Position numbers and translations under genes: made by a program. A stretch of DNA of 64,000 nucleotides from Incurvaria masculella. Its lineage: Eukaryota > Arthropoda > Insecta > Lepidoptera > Incurvariidae. This document shows, piece after piece, positions 1 through 11,619 of this stretch; position 1 is the first letter of the stretch; each line of letters starts with the position of its first letter. The DNA is taken from contig OX335653.1 in the NCBI GenBank assembly GCA_946894095.1, forward strand, positions 8,623,001-8,687,000. The letters run 5' to 3'. The notes under the pieces are model-generated. The model was not told where the DNA came from. It saw only the letters and a program-made list of their open reading frames with translations, and did not search any database.

Positions 1-321
1 GTAAAATTTTGGGAGCGATAAACAGAATGCATCCTAGTGTAAGGTGTAAGGCCTAGTGTCGGGCGGCGCAGTAGGCAGGCATAAAAGTAATCCGTCTGTA
101 GGCGCCGCTAACTGCCTGCGAACACGCGACGGTATCCCGCCCCCGCGCCACCCCACACCACCCCACATCACCCCCGCGCCGCCCCCAACCATCCCCGCCC
201 TAGCCTAGGCCCTCGCTACACAAAACGACGCCGACCGAACTAAACCCGCTACACGGAATTCAATATTCAGCAGTGGGTTAGTTCCCTGATTTTTATTTCG
301 ACTGTTAGCTGTGCATTTTCA
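1..321. other. GC-rich island at left edge, no gene seen
   Basis: About 50-245 is C-rich (many CCCCGC and CACCCC runs) in an otherwise AT-rich region. No ORF of note. It could be a cis-regulatory element of the Hox cluster, but nothing here proves it. Confidence 0.25.
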
Positions 322-605
322 GAGATTTATTCTTTCTGAGTTGAATGAGACCCATTTAAAACTGTAGGTTCCCTTCCTCTCTAGGTGGTAGGGTTAAGCA
401 CGCCCAGGTTAGTACAACCGCATTGGATGAAACCATGTCAGGAAAAAATGTCCGTGTTTTATATCCAGTTCAGTGTAGCGGAGCTCATGAAGGGAAGGTC
501 CTGGCATGTCACCCTATTTAATCGTGAATATGGTGTATTGGGCGAATATCATAACGGTAGTTGTGTGGTATTAGCCATCCATGTCTAGTTGCATAAACAC
601 AAATA
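322..605 (+). mobile_element. SINE, tRNA-headed subtype body, 5'-truncated
   Basis: Body with the family landmarks TAGGTGGTAGGGTTAA, the CGCCCAGGTT block, GTCCTGGCATG, and the tail TTAGCCATCCATGTC followed by an A-rich end. Bases between the tail and the body's 5' part are partly deleted. The GCTCATGAAGGG variant is the subtype seen in tRNA-headed copies. The tRNA-like head is missing. Confidence 0.75.
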
Positions 606-1484
606 CTTTTTTAAAGTGCGTTTCGCTTCAAGGTTAGTCTTTTATGGGATTTCAAAGGACATCTGAGCGACATTTACGTACATTATACTGTTGTTGTTCA
701 AATGGATACAAAAATTACCTTAGGAGGATAAAATAAAAAAAGTACAGACGAATGTTTGTGCACATTTCAAAACCATGAACATCAAGTGCTGATTATCGTG
801 TACTGGTATTAATTGCAAGCTGCTAAGAAAGGCCCTTAATATTTGTCGATTAACCTAATTAGCAGTAGGTGAAAAATGCCCTTAGTGTCAAAAAACCAAA
901 TAAATAAATATGTAACACATGACAAATGTATTACTCCACTGTCATTCTACAAACGAAACTCGAATATCGATTGATTCATGTCCTTTGCACAGCTGAAAGA
1001 TCAACAGTACACAAGTGGCGGATGAGAATGGCGATAAAAAAAACCATCACTAATATGAAAAAAATATTTTTACGATAGTTTGAAACACTGGAATTAGATT
1101 TCTATGAAGTTGAAGACAAATAAGAAATCGTTGAGAGACTTTGCACAATACGCAAATTACCACCTTATCGAATTTTCATTTGTTTGCATAGCAACAGAAG
1201 TAACATTTGAACAAATATTTGAAAGACGGTGTGCGGATACACCTACTCACCTATATTTGCTAAGAGTTACTGTTTTGTCTGGCCCAAGGTGACTAAAATT
1301 GACTGGTAAATCGGTTAATTATATGGGTACATTGATCCACTGAACTTGTAACAAATTGAAAATACAGACATGCTAACTTTTTTCATAACTTCTAAGCATG
1401 TAAATAAGTAGCTATCTATATACACAGAATGTAATAAATACGTGGTTACGTCCATGCATAATAAATATAAACTTTAAATACCTA
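606..1484. other. AT-rich noncoding stretch
   Basis: No gene seen. About 785-890 is related to 13870-13960 (shared ATTGCAAGCTGCTAAGAAA and AGGTGAAAAA), listed below as a dispersed repeat. Short ORFs here look like chance. Confidence 0.4.
785..890. repeat. Unclassified dispersed repeat, copy 1
   Basis: Shares CTGATTATC, an AATTGCAAGCTGCTAAGAAA block and GTAGGTGAAAAATGCC with 13870-13960 in the same order. The copies differ by an indel of about 30 bp. No TIRs found; class unknown. Confidence 0.5.
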
Positions 1485-1705
1485 CTAGTGGTGTTTTCCG
1501 GCTCCACTCGTGTAAACTTTAATTTTGAACATTGACCCGAGCGGAACCTGGTAAAATGTGACTTAAAACAATTTAGATCTCTACAACAACGCCACCTATT
1601 GGATCTAACTAACGCTGAGAACCATCCAGGTAACCAAATAAGTACAAAAAAGTCATCGAAATTGGCCACGCGCCATTGAGGAGGCAAATTTCCGAAACAC
1701 CGGAT
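1485..1705 (-). mobile_element. Helitron-like nonautonomous element (decayed)
   Basis: On the minus strand the sequence runs through GGTGGCGTTGTTGTAGAGATCT and a GAGTGGAGCCGG block to a 3' end at CTAG/T, the terminus expected of a Helitron inserted before T. The internal part aligns with 61400-61585 on the + strand. No Rep/helicase coding is present. Confidence 0.5.
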
Positions 1706-1895
1706 TTTTCAATATGAAGATTACACAAATTAAAATCCAAATAATAAAATTATTGCAGGCACAGTGCTACTAAAACAGTGAATAATATGAATAAAGTCTC
1801 GGAAATAATAATTAATCTCTTCGTGTTAAATAGGTTCCCACCTATATTTTACAAGGCAACTTATTCAGGGCACGTTCGGATTAAATTAAATGGAC

Positions 1896-1937
1896 ATGAT
1901 GCGATCACAACAATATGGATTGTTGTGATCGCATCAT
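1896..1937. repeat. Perfect 18-bp inverted repeat, 6-nt loop
   Basis: Arms ATGATGCGATCACAACAA and its exact complement flank TATGGA. A second perfect hairpin follows 45 bp later (1983-2017). Confidence 0.9.
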
Positions 1938-1982
1938 ATTAGGTATTAATGACGATCTTAATTTTTGGCCGCCCGGCAAAAG

Positions 1983-2017
1983 TCGCCTCACTCTATGGTC
2001 GCGGTAGAGTGAGGCGA
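1983..2017. repeat. Perfect 13-bp inverted repeat, 9-nt loop
   Basis: Arms TCGCCTCACTCTA and TAGAGTGAGGCGA flank TGGTCGCGG. It sits between the 1896 hairpin and a GC-rich island. Confidence 0.9.
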
Positions 2018-2099
2018 ACACATTATTCAAACATTCTCGCAACAACTAAATAAGATCAGCCCACTGCCCACTCACACCCATTTTGATGCATGGCCGCCA

Positions 2100-2260
2100 T
2101 CATGCACGTCCTATTATGAGAGCGTGACGTCACCGCCCCCCCCTCCCGCGCGCGCCGCCGCCCCCCCCCCCCCCCGCGACGCCTGTGGCCCCACCTCCCG
2201 CTCAATCACTCAGGGGAACCCTCGTCACGGCGACGGCAAGGGGAAGGGGCTTCTGCTTTA
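2100..2260. promoter_or_regulatory. GC-rich island with palindromic CRE and C15 tract
   Basis: Contains TGACGTCA (2125-2132), the palindromic CRE/ATF site, then C-rich sequence with 15 consecutive C at 2161-2175. Candidate regulatory element or chromatin feature; function is inferred from base composition only. Confidence 0.25.
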
Positions 2261-3135
2261 CTGACTCGACATTTTTTCTGTCTTCTCATAATAACATCGG
2301 CGAAAAAAACCGTACGGAAAAAATCACGACAGCTGGCTGTACGGTAGACAAAATAGTGCTCCGATTGTCGGTGCACTTGCGACTTTGAGCATGTGCAGTC
2401 TTCTAGACACATAATACAATCAAATATATGTACATATAAAGTAGTGTTTTATGAAACATCATAAAAAGTCAAAATAATTACTACAGTCGACAAATGTTAA
2501 AAGGATACACTTTTGGTTAACATTAAAAATGAATGGTGTAAAAATACAAGTTTATTTTGTAAATTTGAATAGTGTTCGATGTCCACGGTAAATAACAGAG
2601 TTATGTTGGATTCCAACTCAGCTGTATAATTGTTATTAAAAGCTAAATTATTTTGACTGTTCATATTTTCCTTCAACCGAAAGTGTAAAGACACACACAG
2701 AACAATACAAATTATGAAAACTTTAATCAATAAGATATAATAATCAACTTTAAATATTGTTCAACTGTTAGATATTTTGGAAAGCATAGCCGGAATACTG
2801 TGTGCAAAAGCACGTGATACCCACATTTGATCAATCTCAAAAACACGTAGGTAGGTAGGCTACACTACGACGCAAATAATATTTTATTTATTATTATTTT
2901 CTTGTCCGTTCAGATATTGATTTGTCTTATTTTTTATGTGACTACTTTTAAGAACCCGTTATATTTTTTGACAAAGCACGACTTTACTCTGTTTCTTACG
3001 GCGGGTATATTATGTTCAAATTAATGCAATGCGCATATTTAAATGAAACACATTTGGTGCATTAGCGTTTATTCCAGATATATCAATTTTAAACTAAGCA
3101 TTTAAACTAAAAATATAATCATCTCATATGTAAAA
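2261..3135. other. AT-rich noncoding stretch, nothing recognised
   Basis: No gene or identifiable repeat. Short ORFs on both strands are scattered without recognisable domains. Confidence 0.4.
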
Positions 3136-3527
3136 GCGGCTGTCGGGCGACTCATAGCGCAAATACTTGCCTTGCATCCCAAAGGTCATGGGATCATATC
3201 CGCACCCAGTTCATGATTTATTTTCTTTTTTTTTAGTTGAATAAGTTCTCCAAGAGCTCTTGTTCTTCCATGGTTCGAAATATATGTAAGATTTTAGGTT
3301 CCCTTACGCTACTAGCCCGCCTGGTTTGTATACCATCGCATTGGACGAATATATGAGAAGAGAAATATCGTCCGTGTTTTCCATGCAGTGCGAGTTAACC
3401 GTGCTCATAAATGCAATGTGCTGTCATGGCATCTATGTAATTCCTTAGCGATTGCGTTGTGTTGCGCTAATATCATTATGGTGTGTGGAACGTTAATTGC
3501 CATGCATGTCCAGTTGCTTAAAGAAAA
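3136..3527 (+). mobile_element. SINE, tRNA-headed, full length but old
   Basis: A tRNA-like head (GCGGCTGTCGGGCGACTC, then a diverged B-box near GGGATCATATCC) leads into the shared body and ends CATGTCCAGTTGC plus an A-rich tail. Many substitutions suggest an old copy. Confidence 0.7.
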
Positions 3528-4711
3528 AGTAGGGAAAATATTGTAAAAATATTCCAAAAAATATTGTAAGACATTTTTTGTGCCAACGGTATTCTAGCGC
3601 TGGCAGCGGACGCGGTCCTAGGGATCGTGAGATTTGAATTCGGAATTGTCGCATTCCTTTTTTTGAACGCGACGCTCCGGAATTCGAGATGCGAATTGAA
3701 AATCGGAATTCTCAAATAGAATTTGTGATTTAGAAAATATCTATTTAGCATAGGAAGCGATTTCTGGAAGAGTTCAAGAGTCATGATAGGTAGGTTGGTT
3801 GATATATATTTGAAAATTAAGGAACATTACAAGCAATGACTTACCGATTAAATAAATTGGTTTATCATTCGATATACCCATTGGTAAAAATTTAAACATA
3901 TTATGTCTAGCATTAATGCTATATTAGGTTATTATTTACTGTTACTAGTTGTCTTAATAAGTAGTAAGTTATGGGCTATGGGATATGCTAAACCTAAAAT
4001 GTAAAATCATATATTGTAGCAAAAAATGTAACATTGTCGCCACATAACAAAAGCCAAACATACAAAATAATAAATGTCGTCATATGTACCTGCCATCTAT
4101 CACCGAGTAGAGACCATTAAAAAGTCAAGTTCGTCTGCTCGCCGATAGAGGGCTTACACTTAAAGTTTGTTAACTACTTTTTTTACAAGTTCCAAGCGCC
4201 GATGGTAGATGGAGCTACATTCACGAGTGCGTGTTTACGAACGAAGCGGTGATCTTTTGGCGTTTTTGTATTGTATTATTACAGAAAGAACATCAGTATA
4301 ACAATAATTGTCTTTAGAAACGGAATATATTTATTTCATAGCACGGAAATAGAGAATGTTATATTTTGCTTAGAAGCTTGTATTAAAATTTAAAAGTTTT
4401 AAGTATTTCAGGGAGGTGTTTCGGAGTCAGAAAATACTATAGAATCTGATGTACCGGTGTAAATTGAACTTTTCCTGAAAAACTATGTTCGGAGCCGATT
4501 CACGTAAATAAAAGTTTCAGTTCGGGTGTGAGTGACCTAACGTAACTTTAAAGTGGCTCAAAAAACGTAATTATTGAAATAACGGAAGTGTTATTTTCTA
4601 TATACATATTTACCTTCCAACATTTTCATAGGAAAAACCAGATTTTTATGAAACTAAAAAGACGTTAAAAAGTACAGAAGCATGACATATTTATAAAAGT
4701 GAGTTGATATT
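3528..4711. other. AT-rich noncoding stretch
   Basis: No gene recognised. The motif GGTAGATGG near 4205 recurs near 30550 (CGGTAGATGGCGCTAC), too short to call a family. Confidence 0.35.
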
Positions 4712-4757
4712 TAGCACCGAACTCGAACTCGCTTCTACCTAAACGGACCCCGAGTAC
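4712..4757. mobile_element. Isolated MITE terminus
   Basis: CCGAACTCGAACTCGCTTCT followed by ACCTAAACGGACCCCGAG matches the right TIR of the element at 30024-30275. No partner TIR was found upstream, so the rest is lost or too diverged. Confidence 0.5.
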
Positions 4758-5264
4758 TTATGCCACCATAAGTTAAAAAACATGTGCAATTTATCTCTTT
4801 ATTTTAAAAATGTTTTAACTATTGAAGGGTTATTAGTGTATGTTGAGATTTTCTAGCTTCATTCAGTCGGATCAGTAAGCGGGGCCACGCGGGGTGGATA
4901 TGTGCTGCCCCTCCGCGCCCCCACCTCTCCACCGCCGCCCACGCAAGATACGAGTCTAATAGGAAGTATTCCCCCCTCCGTAGGAAGTATATATAAAGCA
5001 CGTGACTTTGGGTAATTTAATAAAATCAAGCTAAATAGGTAACTTCTTAAATGACCGTGGTTACTGTTCATTTTAAAAAATTAAACGGCTTTCTACTTAC
5101 GGCATTACGGCTAATTACGCTTGGCTGATGACGATATTTATGACATTTGGACATAGCTAATCTCAAAGCTTTGTAGTAGATACGAATGTATATTTTAATT
5201 CCAGAACGTATACCTGGTTTAATCCCATAGGTACACATAGCGCTCTCTACAGTATTACACGCGA

Positions 5265-5400
5265 GCCATATCTGGCGGCGTTTCCGCCCACAGAGCGGAA
5301 GCTCACCGTTGCCGCCCCCGCGGGCGGAGGGGCGGTGGGGCGGGGGGGGGGGGGGGCGGCGGCCGCCCAGCGCGAGCGGACGGTGCAGCGATACGATGAA
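5265..5400. promoter_or_regulatory. GC-rich island with G15 tract
   Basis: GC-rich and CpG-rich, with 15 consecutive G at 5342-5356, in AT-rich surroundings. Candidate cis-regulatory element or G-quadruplex site; function unknown. The flanking 4758-5264 and 5401-5844 hold no recognised gene. Confidence 0.25.
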
Positions 5401-5844
5401 AACAATTCATCAACGTTCGGTCACACCGCTTTACTCCCGTTTTCAATAAACATTCCTTGATACGCGACACTCCGGCAATTTTAAGCTTTCGAATTGTGTA
5501 GATGTATGAAAGTGTCTGTTGTTTTAATTATTGAAAATAGTCGCGTATATTTAATATTGGAAACGTCTCCGTCGTTGGAATTTATTTTGATTACCTTGTT
5601 TTTATATTCCAAAGCCACCAAGAAAGTCTCAAGCATGAATAAAGGTTCTCATTATAATAGATTTTGGGAGGGAAGGCAATTAAAATATATGTTCGGGCTA
5701 AAACAATTTAAATCCATGGAAATCACGTCGTACAGGCAAATTTCCGAAACCATTTAATCGATTTTATTAAATTTTGTAAAGATGTATGATGATGATGTTA
5801 GAATTAGATTAGATTAGGCTATTTTCTTCCAAAAGAAAAAATAC

Positions 5845-5883
5845 TTTAATACTGTCCTGAGCGGAGCCGGATACCTAAGCTAG
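5845..5883 (+). mobile_element. Helitron-like 3' end fragment
   Basis: TGAGCGGAGCCGGATACC then AAGCTAGT matches the 3' end of the element at 39478-39725. Only the terminus remains. Confidence 0.5.
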
Positions 5884-6212
5884 TTTAATATAATTAGTAG
5901 GTATATAGACGTGTGATCATGTTTTATATGCCTATTATGTTATAATTTTCATAGTATTCATGAAACGTTCTTGTTTGCAATCATTGAGAGTATTCTAATC
6001 GTAGTGAAATATGCTGAGTTTTGACAAGGGTTGCTGCCGCCAAGTTCCTTCCTGAACATTTCGGAAACCTCTATAGGATGAGTCGGCTTGCAAGTTGAAT
6101 AATCGAAATAATCGCATTGCATTAAATGTTTTAGTTCTGATCTAGTGAATTAAACTTTGTTTATAAGTTATCAATAGTGTTATTAGTAATCAAGAAATAT
6201 ATTTACGTAAAG

Positions 6213-6960
6213 ATGACTCGTTACGGGGGCGCCAAGTGCGCAAGGCCCTGTTTCTCATGCCAGAGGTCAGGATAATCCCTACCCCTTACATGCACCTTTT
6301 TTTTCTCTTTCAGAATTGGATAACAGCATTTCATCTTTAATGCTAGCAGTTCGGAATCCATGTAAATTAAAAGTGAATGGAAATAATTATTTATCTACTA
6401 GGTTTCAGGGATAAGCCTGCCTATGTACCATCGCATTTGATAAAATGATGGTCAAAGTGTCCGATTTTTTTTATGCTTCCTGACATGGATGGCTAATACC
6501 ACACAAATACCGTTATGATATTAGCCCAATACACCACATTCCCTCAGGAATTTGTAGCCATGCCAGGACCTTCCCTTTATCAGCACGGCTACATTGAACT
6601 GGATGGAAAATACGGACAATTTTTCATTGCCGCTCGGACCATCTTTTCATCCAATCCGATGGTACCAACCCGGGCGGGCTTTTAAACCCTACCACCTAGT
6701 AGGGGAAGGAGACCTACAGTTTTACATGGATTCCGAACCATGGAGCAGCTCGAATTCGTGACGAAATGCACTTATCGAACTCTGAAAGATAAAGACAGTG
6801 GTGCAAGTCGGAATTGAACCCAGGCCTCGGTACTCTAGGCCAATCCCCGCGCCACTAGGCTACGAGCCGTTCAATCTCGTTCAATGTAGCCGTGATATTG
6901 AGGGATTGGTCCTGGCATGGCACCTAATTCCAGAGGGGTGCGCAATGGTGTTCAATATAA
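6213..6960 (+). mobile_element. SINE, tRNA-headed, split by a second SINE
   Basis: The head and 5' body (6213-6464) and the 3' body from TTCAATGTAGCC (about 6880-6960) form one + strand copy. A minus-strand SINE (6465-6869) interrupts it where the body should read CATCCAGTTCAATG. The inner element is less diverged than the outer. Confidence 0.75.
6465..6869 (-). mobile_element. SINE, tRNA-headed, full length, nested
   Basis: Read on the minus strand: tRNA-like head with A-box-like TAGCCTAGTGG and B-box GGTTCAATTCC, then the body, ending GCCATCCATGTCAGG and an oligo-A tail. Near consensus, so comparatively young. The head supplies an internal Pol III promoter. Confidence 0.85.
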
Positions 6961-7194
6961 GGTAAATAAGGGAAACCGGACTATTAGATGGATTGGTCAC
7001 TTGATTATAATTCCTAGTAGTTGACAATACTGAACAACTGTGAACGATGTCTCAGTATGAACTTGAATTTTTGAAACCTAAAAAATATATCCATTTAATG
7101 TTTTATTGACATTATTTTCTGCATCCGTATGTGGGTAGTGATGACATTCACACATGAAATAAAATATTGGTTAAATGATCACCATTTCACTGTT

Positions 7195-7462
7195 GGCAGG
7201 TATACATTTTTTGCAATATTTTTTCCCTAAGGATGGATTTCACGAATTGCAATCTCTTTTTTGAGTTCCTCAGTCGTCTCAAGGTGGTCCAAATAAAGTT
7301 TATTTTAAAAAAACCCTAGAGAACAACACGTTAAATTGCAACGTCTTGACGGCCATTTTTTGTCGACTATTCACGCCGAAATGATCATGTAACTTGCGAA
7401 ACGTCACAGTAAAATTTTCCCCATTTATGTAATGAGTTTCCACTATTAACAAACGTTCGTAT
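7195..7462 (-). pseudogene. IS630/Tc1-mariner-type transposase remnant, internally deleted
   Basis: On the minus strand, one frame from about 7460 to 7293 is open and reads an HTH-like start (INGENFTVTFRKLHDHFG). After a stop, another frame reads DHLETTEELKKEIAIREIHP, like the C-terminal tail of insect mariner-like transposases, then NGDHLTNILFH after a further break. The central catalytic DDE/D region is absent. Identification is by eye from family-typical wording; the subfamily is uncertain. Confidence 0.5.
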
Positions 7463-7874
7463 GCACCATTTTTGTTAATGTCTGTTCTAATTAAAAATCA
7501 GAAAATATATTCAACAATTGATATTAGAAAATCGCGGGCGATACGAAATTCGAATTATGTACGTGTATGTCAGTTGAACCATTTTAAAGAGGTCTCCATT
7601 GTTAGTAAACTCCTGGATTGTACACCACAACCAATAAGTTATTATTTATTCGTTACTCTGATTACTTACATGCGGCTTTAAAATAACTCTCTCACCCACA
7701 GAAGTTTTGCTTGTCTGTTCTAGTCAACTGTTGCACTAAACCTACATATTATTTTTGGAATGTCGACTGCATTTTCTCCCTGTTAAACGTTGAGCGAAGG
7801 TAGAAAGGAGCAGCGTTATGCAGCTCCGACGAACGAGTATATAATTACACATATTCTCCTGCATTTATATAATA

Positions 7875-7990
7875 CCAGCTGGGTTACCCAACTCCACTCG
7901 GGTCACATTATTTGCTGGATATTTGTATGGAGAACTTTTCCATACAAACTTTTATCCCCTATTTGACCCCCTTCTAGTAAAATTGTATCC
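7875..7990 (-). mobile_element. Helitron-like 3' fragment
   Basis: The minus strand reads GGGGTCAAATAGGGG, AAGTTTGTATGG, GAGTGGAGTTGGG and ends AGCTGGT, collinear with the 3' half of the element at 39478-39725. The final CTAG has become CTGG. Confidence 0.5.
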
Positions 7991-10212
7991 ACAAACAGTG
8001 TCCGATTGTATTGATGTTAACGATTTTTTGGACGAAAAGCAGATGGCTTAAAAATATTTACAGTAACCTCGTAAAACTAGTAAGAGGTTTTTTTTACGTT
8101 CCTGCGGGTTTTATACAACAACTGTTGTTTAAAATTGCAGGTTTGTTGCAAACTTTGCATATAAATGTCTCTGCTCAGAGATCAATAAGGTTTCTGGCCC
8201 TCATTTACATTCATGGCTGGCGTTTCCGGATTGGAATGCGACTGAAAATTATTAAACGGACCAAACCTATTCGGCCACGTATGGAATTTTAATCAAGGGA
8301 TGAAATGAAACAGGCACACCACCACCACCACACCATATAATGATATGCCCTAAGTACTGACATGTACTATGCACATCCGTGTATACGTAAACTGTTTATT
8401 CTATTCCAAAATACTCGGGTTAATGTTTATTTATTGTTCGTAAGTCGTTTTTCAATAACCATTATGGTAAGCCTTAAGTACGATAGAGCAATACAATAAG
8501 TATGATTGGGCGTGTGGTTAAATATTATTTTTCTCTATAAGTACCTTAGTGGTACACAAAATTTGCTTTTAATATTATGAATACACATTTTAAAATGTAT
8601 GCATATTATGTATATATACTTAGTTCTCAGTCATACCATCACGCCAATCTTCTCGGTGCTAACATTTTTACGGAACTTTAGAATCGATAAGTTTGCCCAA
8701 TAGGATTATTTTATTTTCCAATTGGAGAATGTCGCGACCTTGTTGGACCGGTCTCGAATAAGTTAGCGGTTCCGACGTAAGATGGCGCTTGACCAAATCA
8801 TGGTACCGGTTTCAAAAGGTAGATACGTACCTACCTAAAAACTTTAACAATTCTCAGACAGCACCAGAGATGTCGCTTTCCCTTCGTAGGTACATATAAA
8901 ACATTACCAATTATATACTGAGTTACGTATTTAAATTTGCGTGCAAATCTCTCATCGGCTACGTAATAGAATGACATTTCCTCATATTATTCTCGTGTGC
9001 ATTGTTCGCACGCTCCCAGCCGCCAATTACAGAGGTGTTGGCTAGCAGAGAGCACAGTAAATCACAGCCGTGCCATATAACAATTAGTTGCTATGATAGC
9101 AATGTTAATTAAATGCCTATATCGCGACCACAGAGCCGCGGCGGCGGGCACACGCACTAGAGACGTCTGTTTGAAGGACTACTAGGCATTCATGCTTTTT
9201 AGGGTTTTATAAGCTCGTAGTTGATAACCAGTTTTATAAAGTTATACGATTTTTAGAACATTACATATTGCTTAAATTATCACTTCCTTGAGGAAACTAC
9301 AAAATTAGGTATTGAAATTACTTAAAAAGCAAGAAAAAATAGTTCCAAGACAAAATACATATTCTCAAGAAGAGTGAATGATAAGTTGCCTTTCTGCATT
9401 TTTTAGTGGTAGTGTTTTACAGTCGGAGTCGAATCTTAATAAAATTTTACTTGTGTAAAGAAATGTGGCCCATCCCGCTCATCTCCCCATACAAAAGGGG
9501 AAAGAAGATCACGCCCATATTTCTTGTCAGAGATCCAAAATTTTGCTCAGAATAGCTTTATTTGATCGAACTAGATGTCTGATGACCATTGGCATTGTAA
9601 AATTGTGTTTGGTTTCTAAGTTATAAGGTCCGAGAGTTCGAATTTTTCGCGCGTTTTATACAATAAGTTTGGAGGTGGATTACGCAATGATAAAGTAAGA
9701 ACATCTTAAAAAGATTAGTCATCAGACATAGCTTATTTAATCAAGATTTATAAACTATTTGTTTTTTGTTAGATGTTTGACTACAGCGGTCGTGGTTTAC
9801 TTTTAGCTATAAGTCGTTTTGAAATTAAAATTTCCGTAAATCTTACCAAATCATACACTATGCACATTGTCTTTTTTGTGGACATGTTGCATCTTCCTCA
9901 TCACGGAGCCTGTCTTATTCTTTGAAACCGTTTTGTACCGTGCCCGCGAATGAGTTAGTCCCGCCGGGTTGGGCCACTTTAAATTGCTGTTCTGAAATGA
10001 TTCTTGTGTAAAAATTTATAGTCCACCTGCACTGGTAATCGGGATAAAATTTGTGTTGTTATAATTTGTATATATGCTTTCTCACTAAGTCCAAAATGTG
10101 TGATTACACATAGTGGTCCTAATGTGGGTACATATTTTGGCTCAGTAGAGCGGATTTTGGTGCATATGCATACAAGGCCTTTGGGGCATATAGCCAAGAA
10201 CTAAATTCATTT
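7991..10212. other. Noncoding stretch, nothing firmly recognised
   Basis: Mostly AT-rich. No gene. A 92-codon ATG ORF at 8014-8292 shows no recognisable domain and is probably chance. Around 9560-9750, TGTCTGATGAC and its complement GTCATCAGACA occur 140 bp apart and may be a worn inverted-repeat element. Confidence 0.35.
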
Positions 10213-10439
10213 AAAAAAAAACCGGGCAAGCGTGAACGTGTTCACATGCGTGAAGGTATGACGTATTGAACATAAGCAATGAAAGCGGCACAACTATAAA
10301 TTGGTACATTTTTTTTATTTTCAAACAACCGTGAATTCCGGGACAATTGGAAACAACGGGATTTTTGGTTTCACCGACAGACCATAAGGGTCCGAAAAGT
10401 AAAGTCCCTTTTTCGCTTTTTGAGGCGGCACCCTAAAAA
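10213..10439 (-). mobile_element. (GTCY)n-type MITE, decayed, microsatellite barely present
   Basis: Minus-strand relative of 14848-15223: starts AAAAACCGGGCAAGCG and ends CACCCTAAAAAT. Where the relatives carry the tetranucleotide array it has only GACAGAC. Heavily diverged. Confidence 0.55.
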
Positions 10440-11394
10440 TTACAAATTGTATAATTTTTACTAATATTGTATGAGATTTTTTATATATTCACTATCATAC
10501 CAATCAAAATAATATGAGGGAATAAAAAGACCTCTAGACAAAATACCAAACAAAATAGATGCCCATATTTTAGGCCGCAGATACATTATGAAATGCTTTT
10601 AAATAGTTATTTTAGATATATGCATTTTAAACTATAGTAGTATAGAGTAGTATTTTTTTTATTGTTTATGAACTATAAAAACGATAAAAAAATACAACTT
10701 TGGGCTAGTTTAAATATTTTTTTTAAAATAATTCCAATATTATATGCCCGTTTACAATTAAATGTAATATAATTTGTCATTGTAACAATAGTGTTTGTCT
10801 ATTTTGTCAATGTATCCGTCTTGTTCCGAGCATCCTTTGATCGGGACTGTTGAGTGATGGAGTGTGGGGTCGACCTTTCGCATCTTCCATAGCTTAGGAG
10901 CTCTTTGACATATAATTAGATGCAATGAATATATTTTTTTCAAAATATTCAATTACCTAAATTAAAGGATCTATTTGATTATGAATCCATACATAAATAT
11001 CATCACGCTAACCAAATATTTCAGTTTTGCCTCACGTATTTTCTTGATTTTGATAAAACATTCATCATGTTCTTACTTTTTAATAGTTCTTGTTTTTACT
11101 TGAGAAATTGTTAATAAAAAAATTGTAAAGATTGTAAGCACAGTTAAGTAGTCCGATTAAAAAATATTAAAAAATACGCGTAGACTTAGTTTGCGTAAAC
11201 CTATTCATATGCCTCAATTTATTACTAAAAGTACTTAAAAGTAAGATTTTCCGATCTCGCTTCGCACTGCCTCATTTTGGGGCAAAGTTTAAGTTAAGAT
11301 TATTTTGGAAAATCGATCTAATTTTAATATACGTTTCGTAAATTTCCAGCTGATATAATATAATAGTGCTTTCAATTAATAAACTTCAATAACA
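10440..11394. other. Very AT-rich stretch, nothing recognised
   Basis: No ORF, RNA or repeat family could be assigned. Confidence 0.4.
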
Positions 11395-11560
11395 TATACC
11401 AATGAAAAAAAAAACAAAGACCAACCTGCCAAAGTTTCTTGTCGGCTCTTCTTCGCCAGAAGTAATCGAACCGACAGGAAAAAAAAATACGAATCCGAGT
11501 GCGTAATAAACATCTGATTGTAATTCTAAATAAAATGAAGAAACTGAAACTACACCCCAC
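11395..11560 (+). repeat. LINE-3'-end-like dispersed repeat, copy A
   Basis: Shares AAGTTTCTTG, TTCTTCTTCGCC and a downstream CGAGTGC block with 27290-27515 and 36600-37245. Likely 3' sequence of a non-LTR retrotransposon, with no coding part left. Confidence 0.4.
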
Positions 11561-11619
11561 TATTATTTTTTTTGTAAAGATCATTTCTTCGAGATTCGTA
11601 ACTTTTTTAAGGCTCTCCT

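Noticed and set aside
6780..6870. tRNA gene
   Set aside because: A- and B-box-like sequences are present, but no proper cloverleaf or acceptor stem is formed; it is the head of a SINE. The same holds for the other tRNA-like heads.
8014..8292. 92-codon ATG ORF
   Set aside because: No recognisable domain, AT-rich composition, no splice or promoter context.
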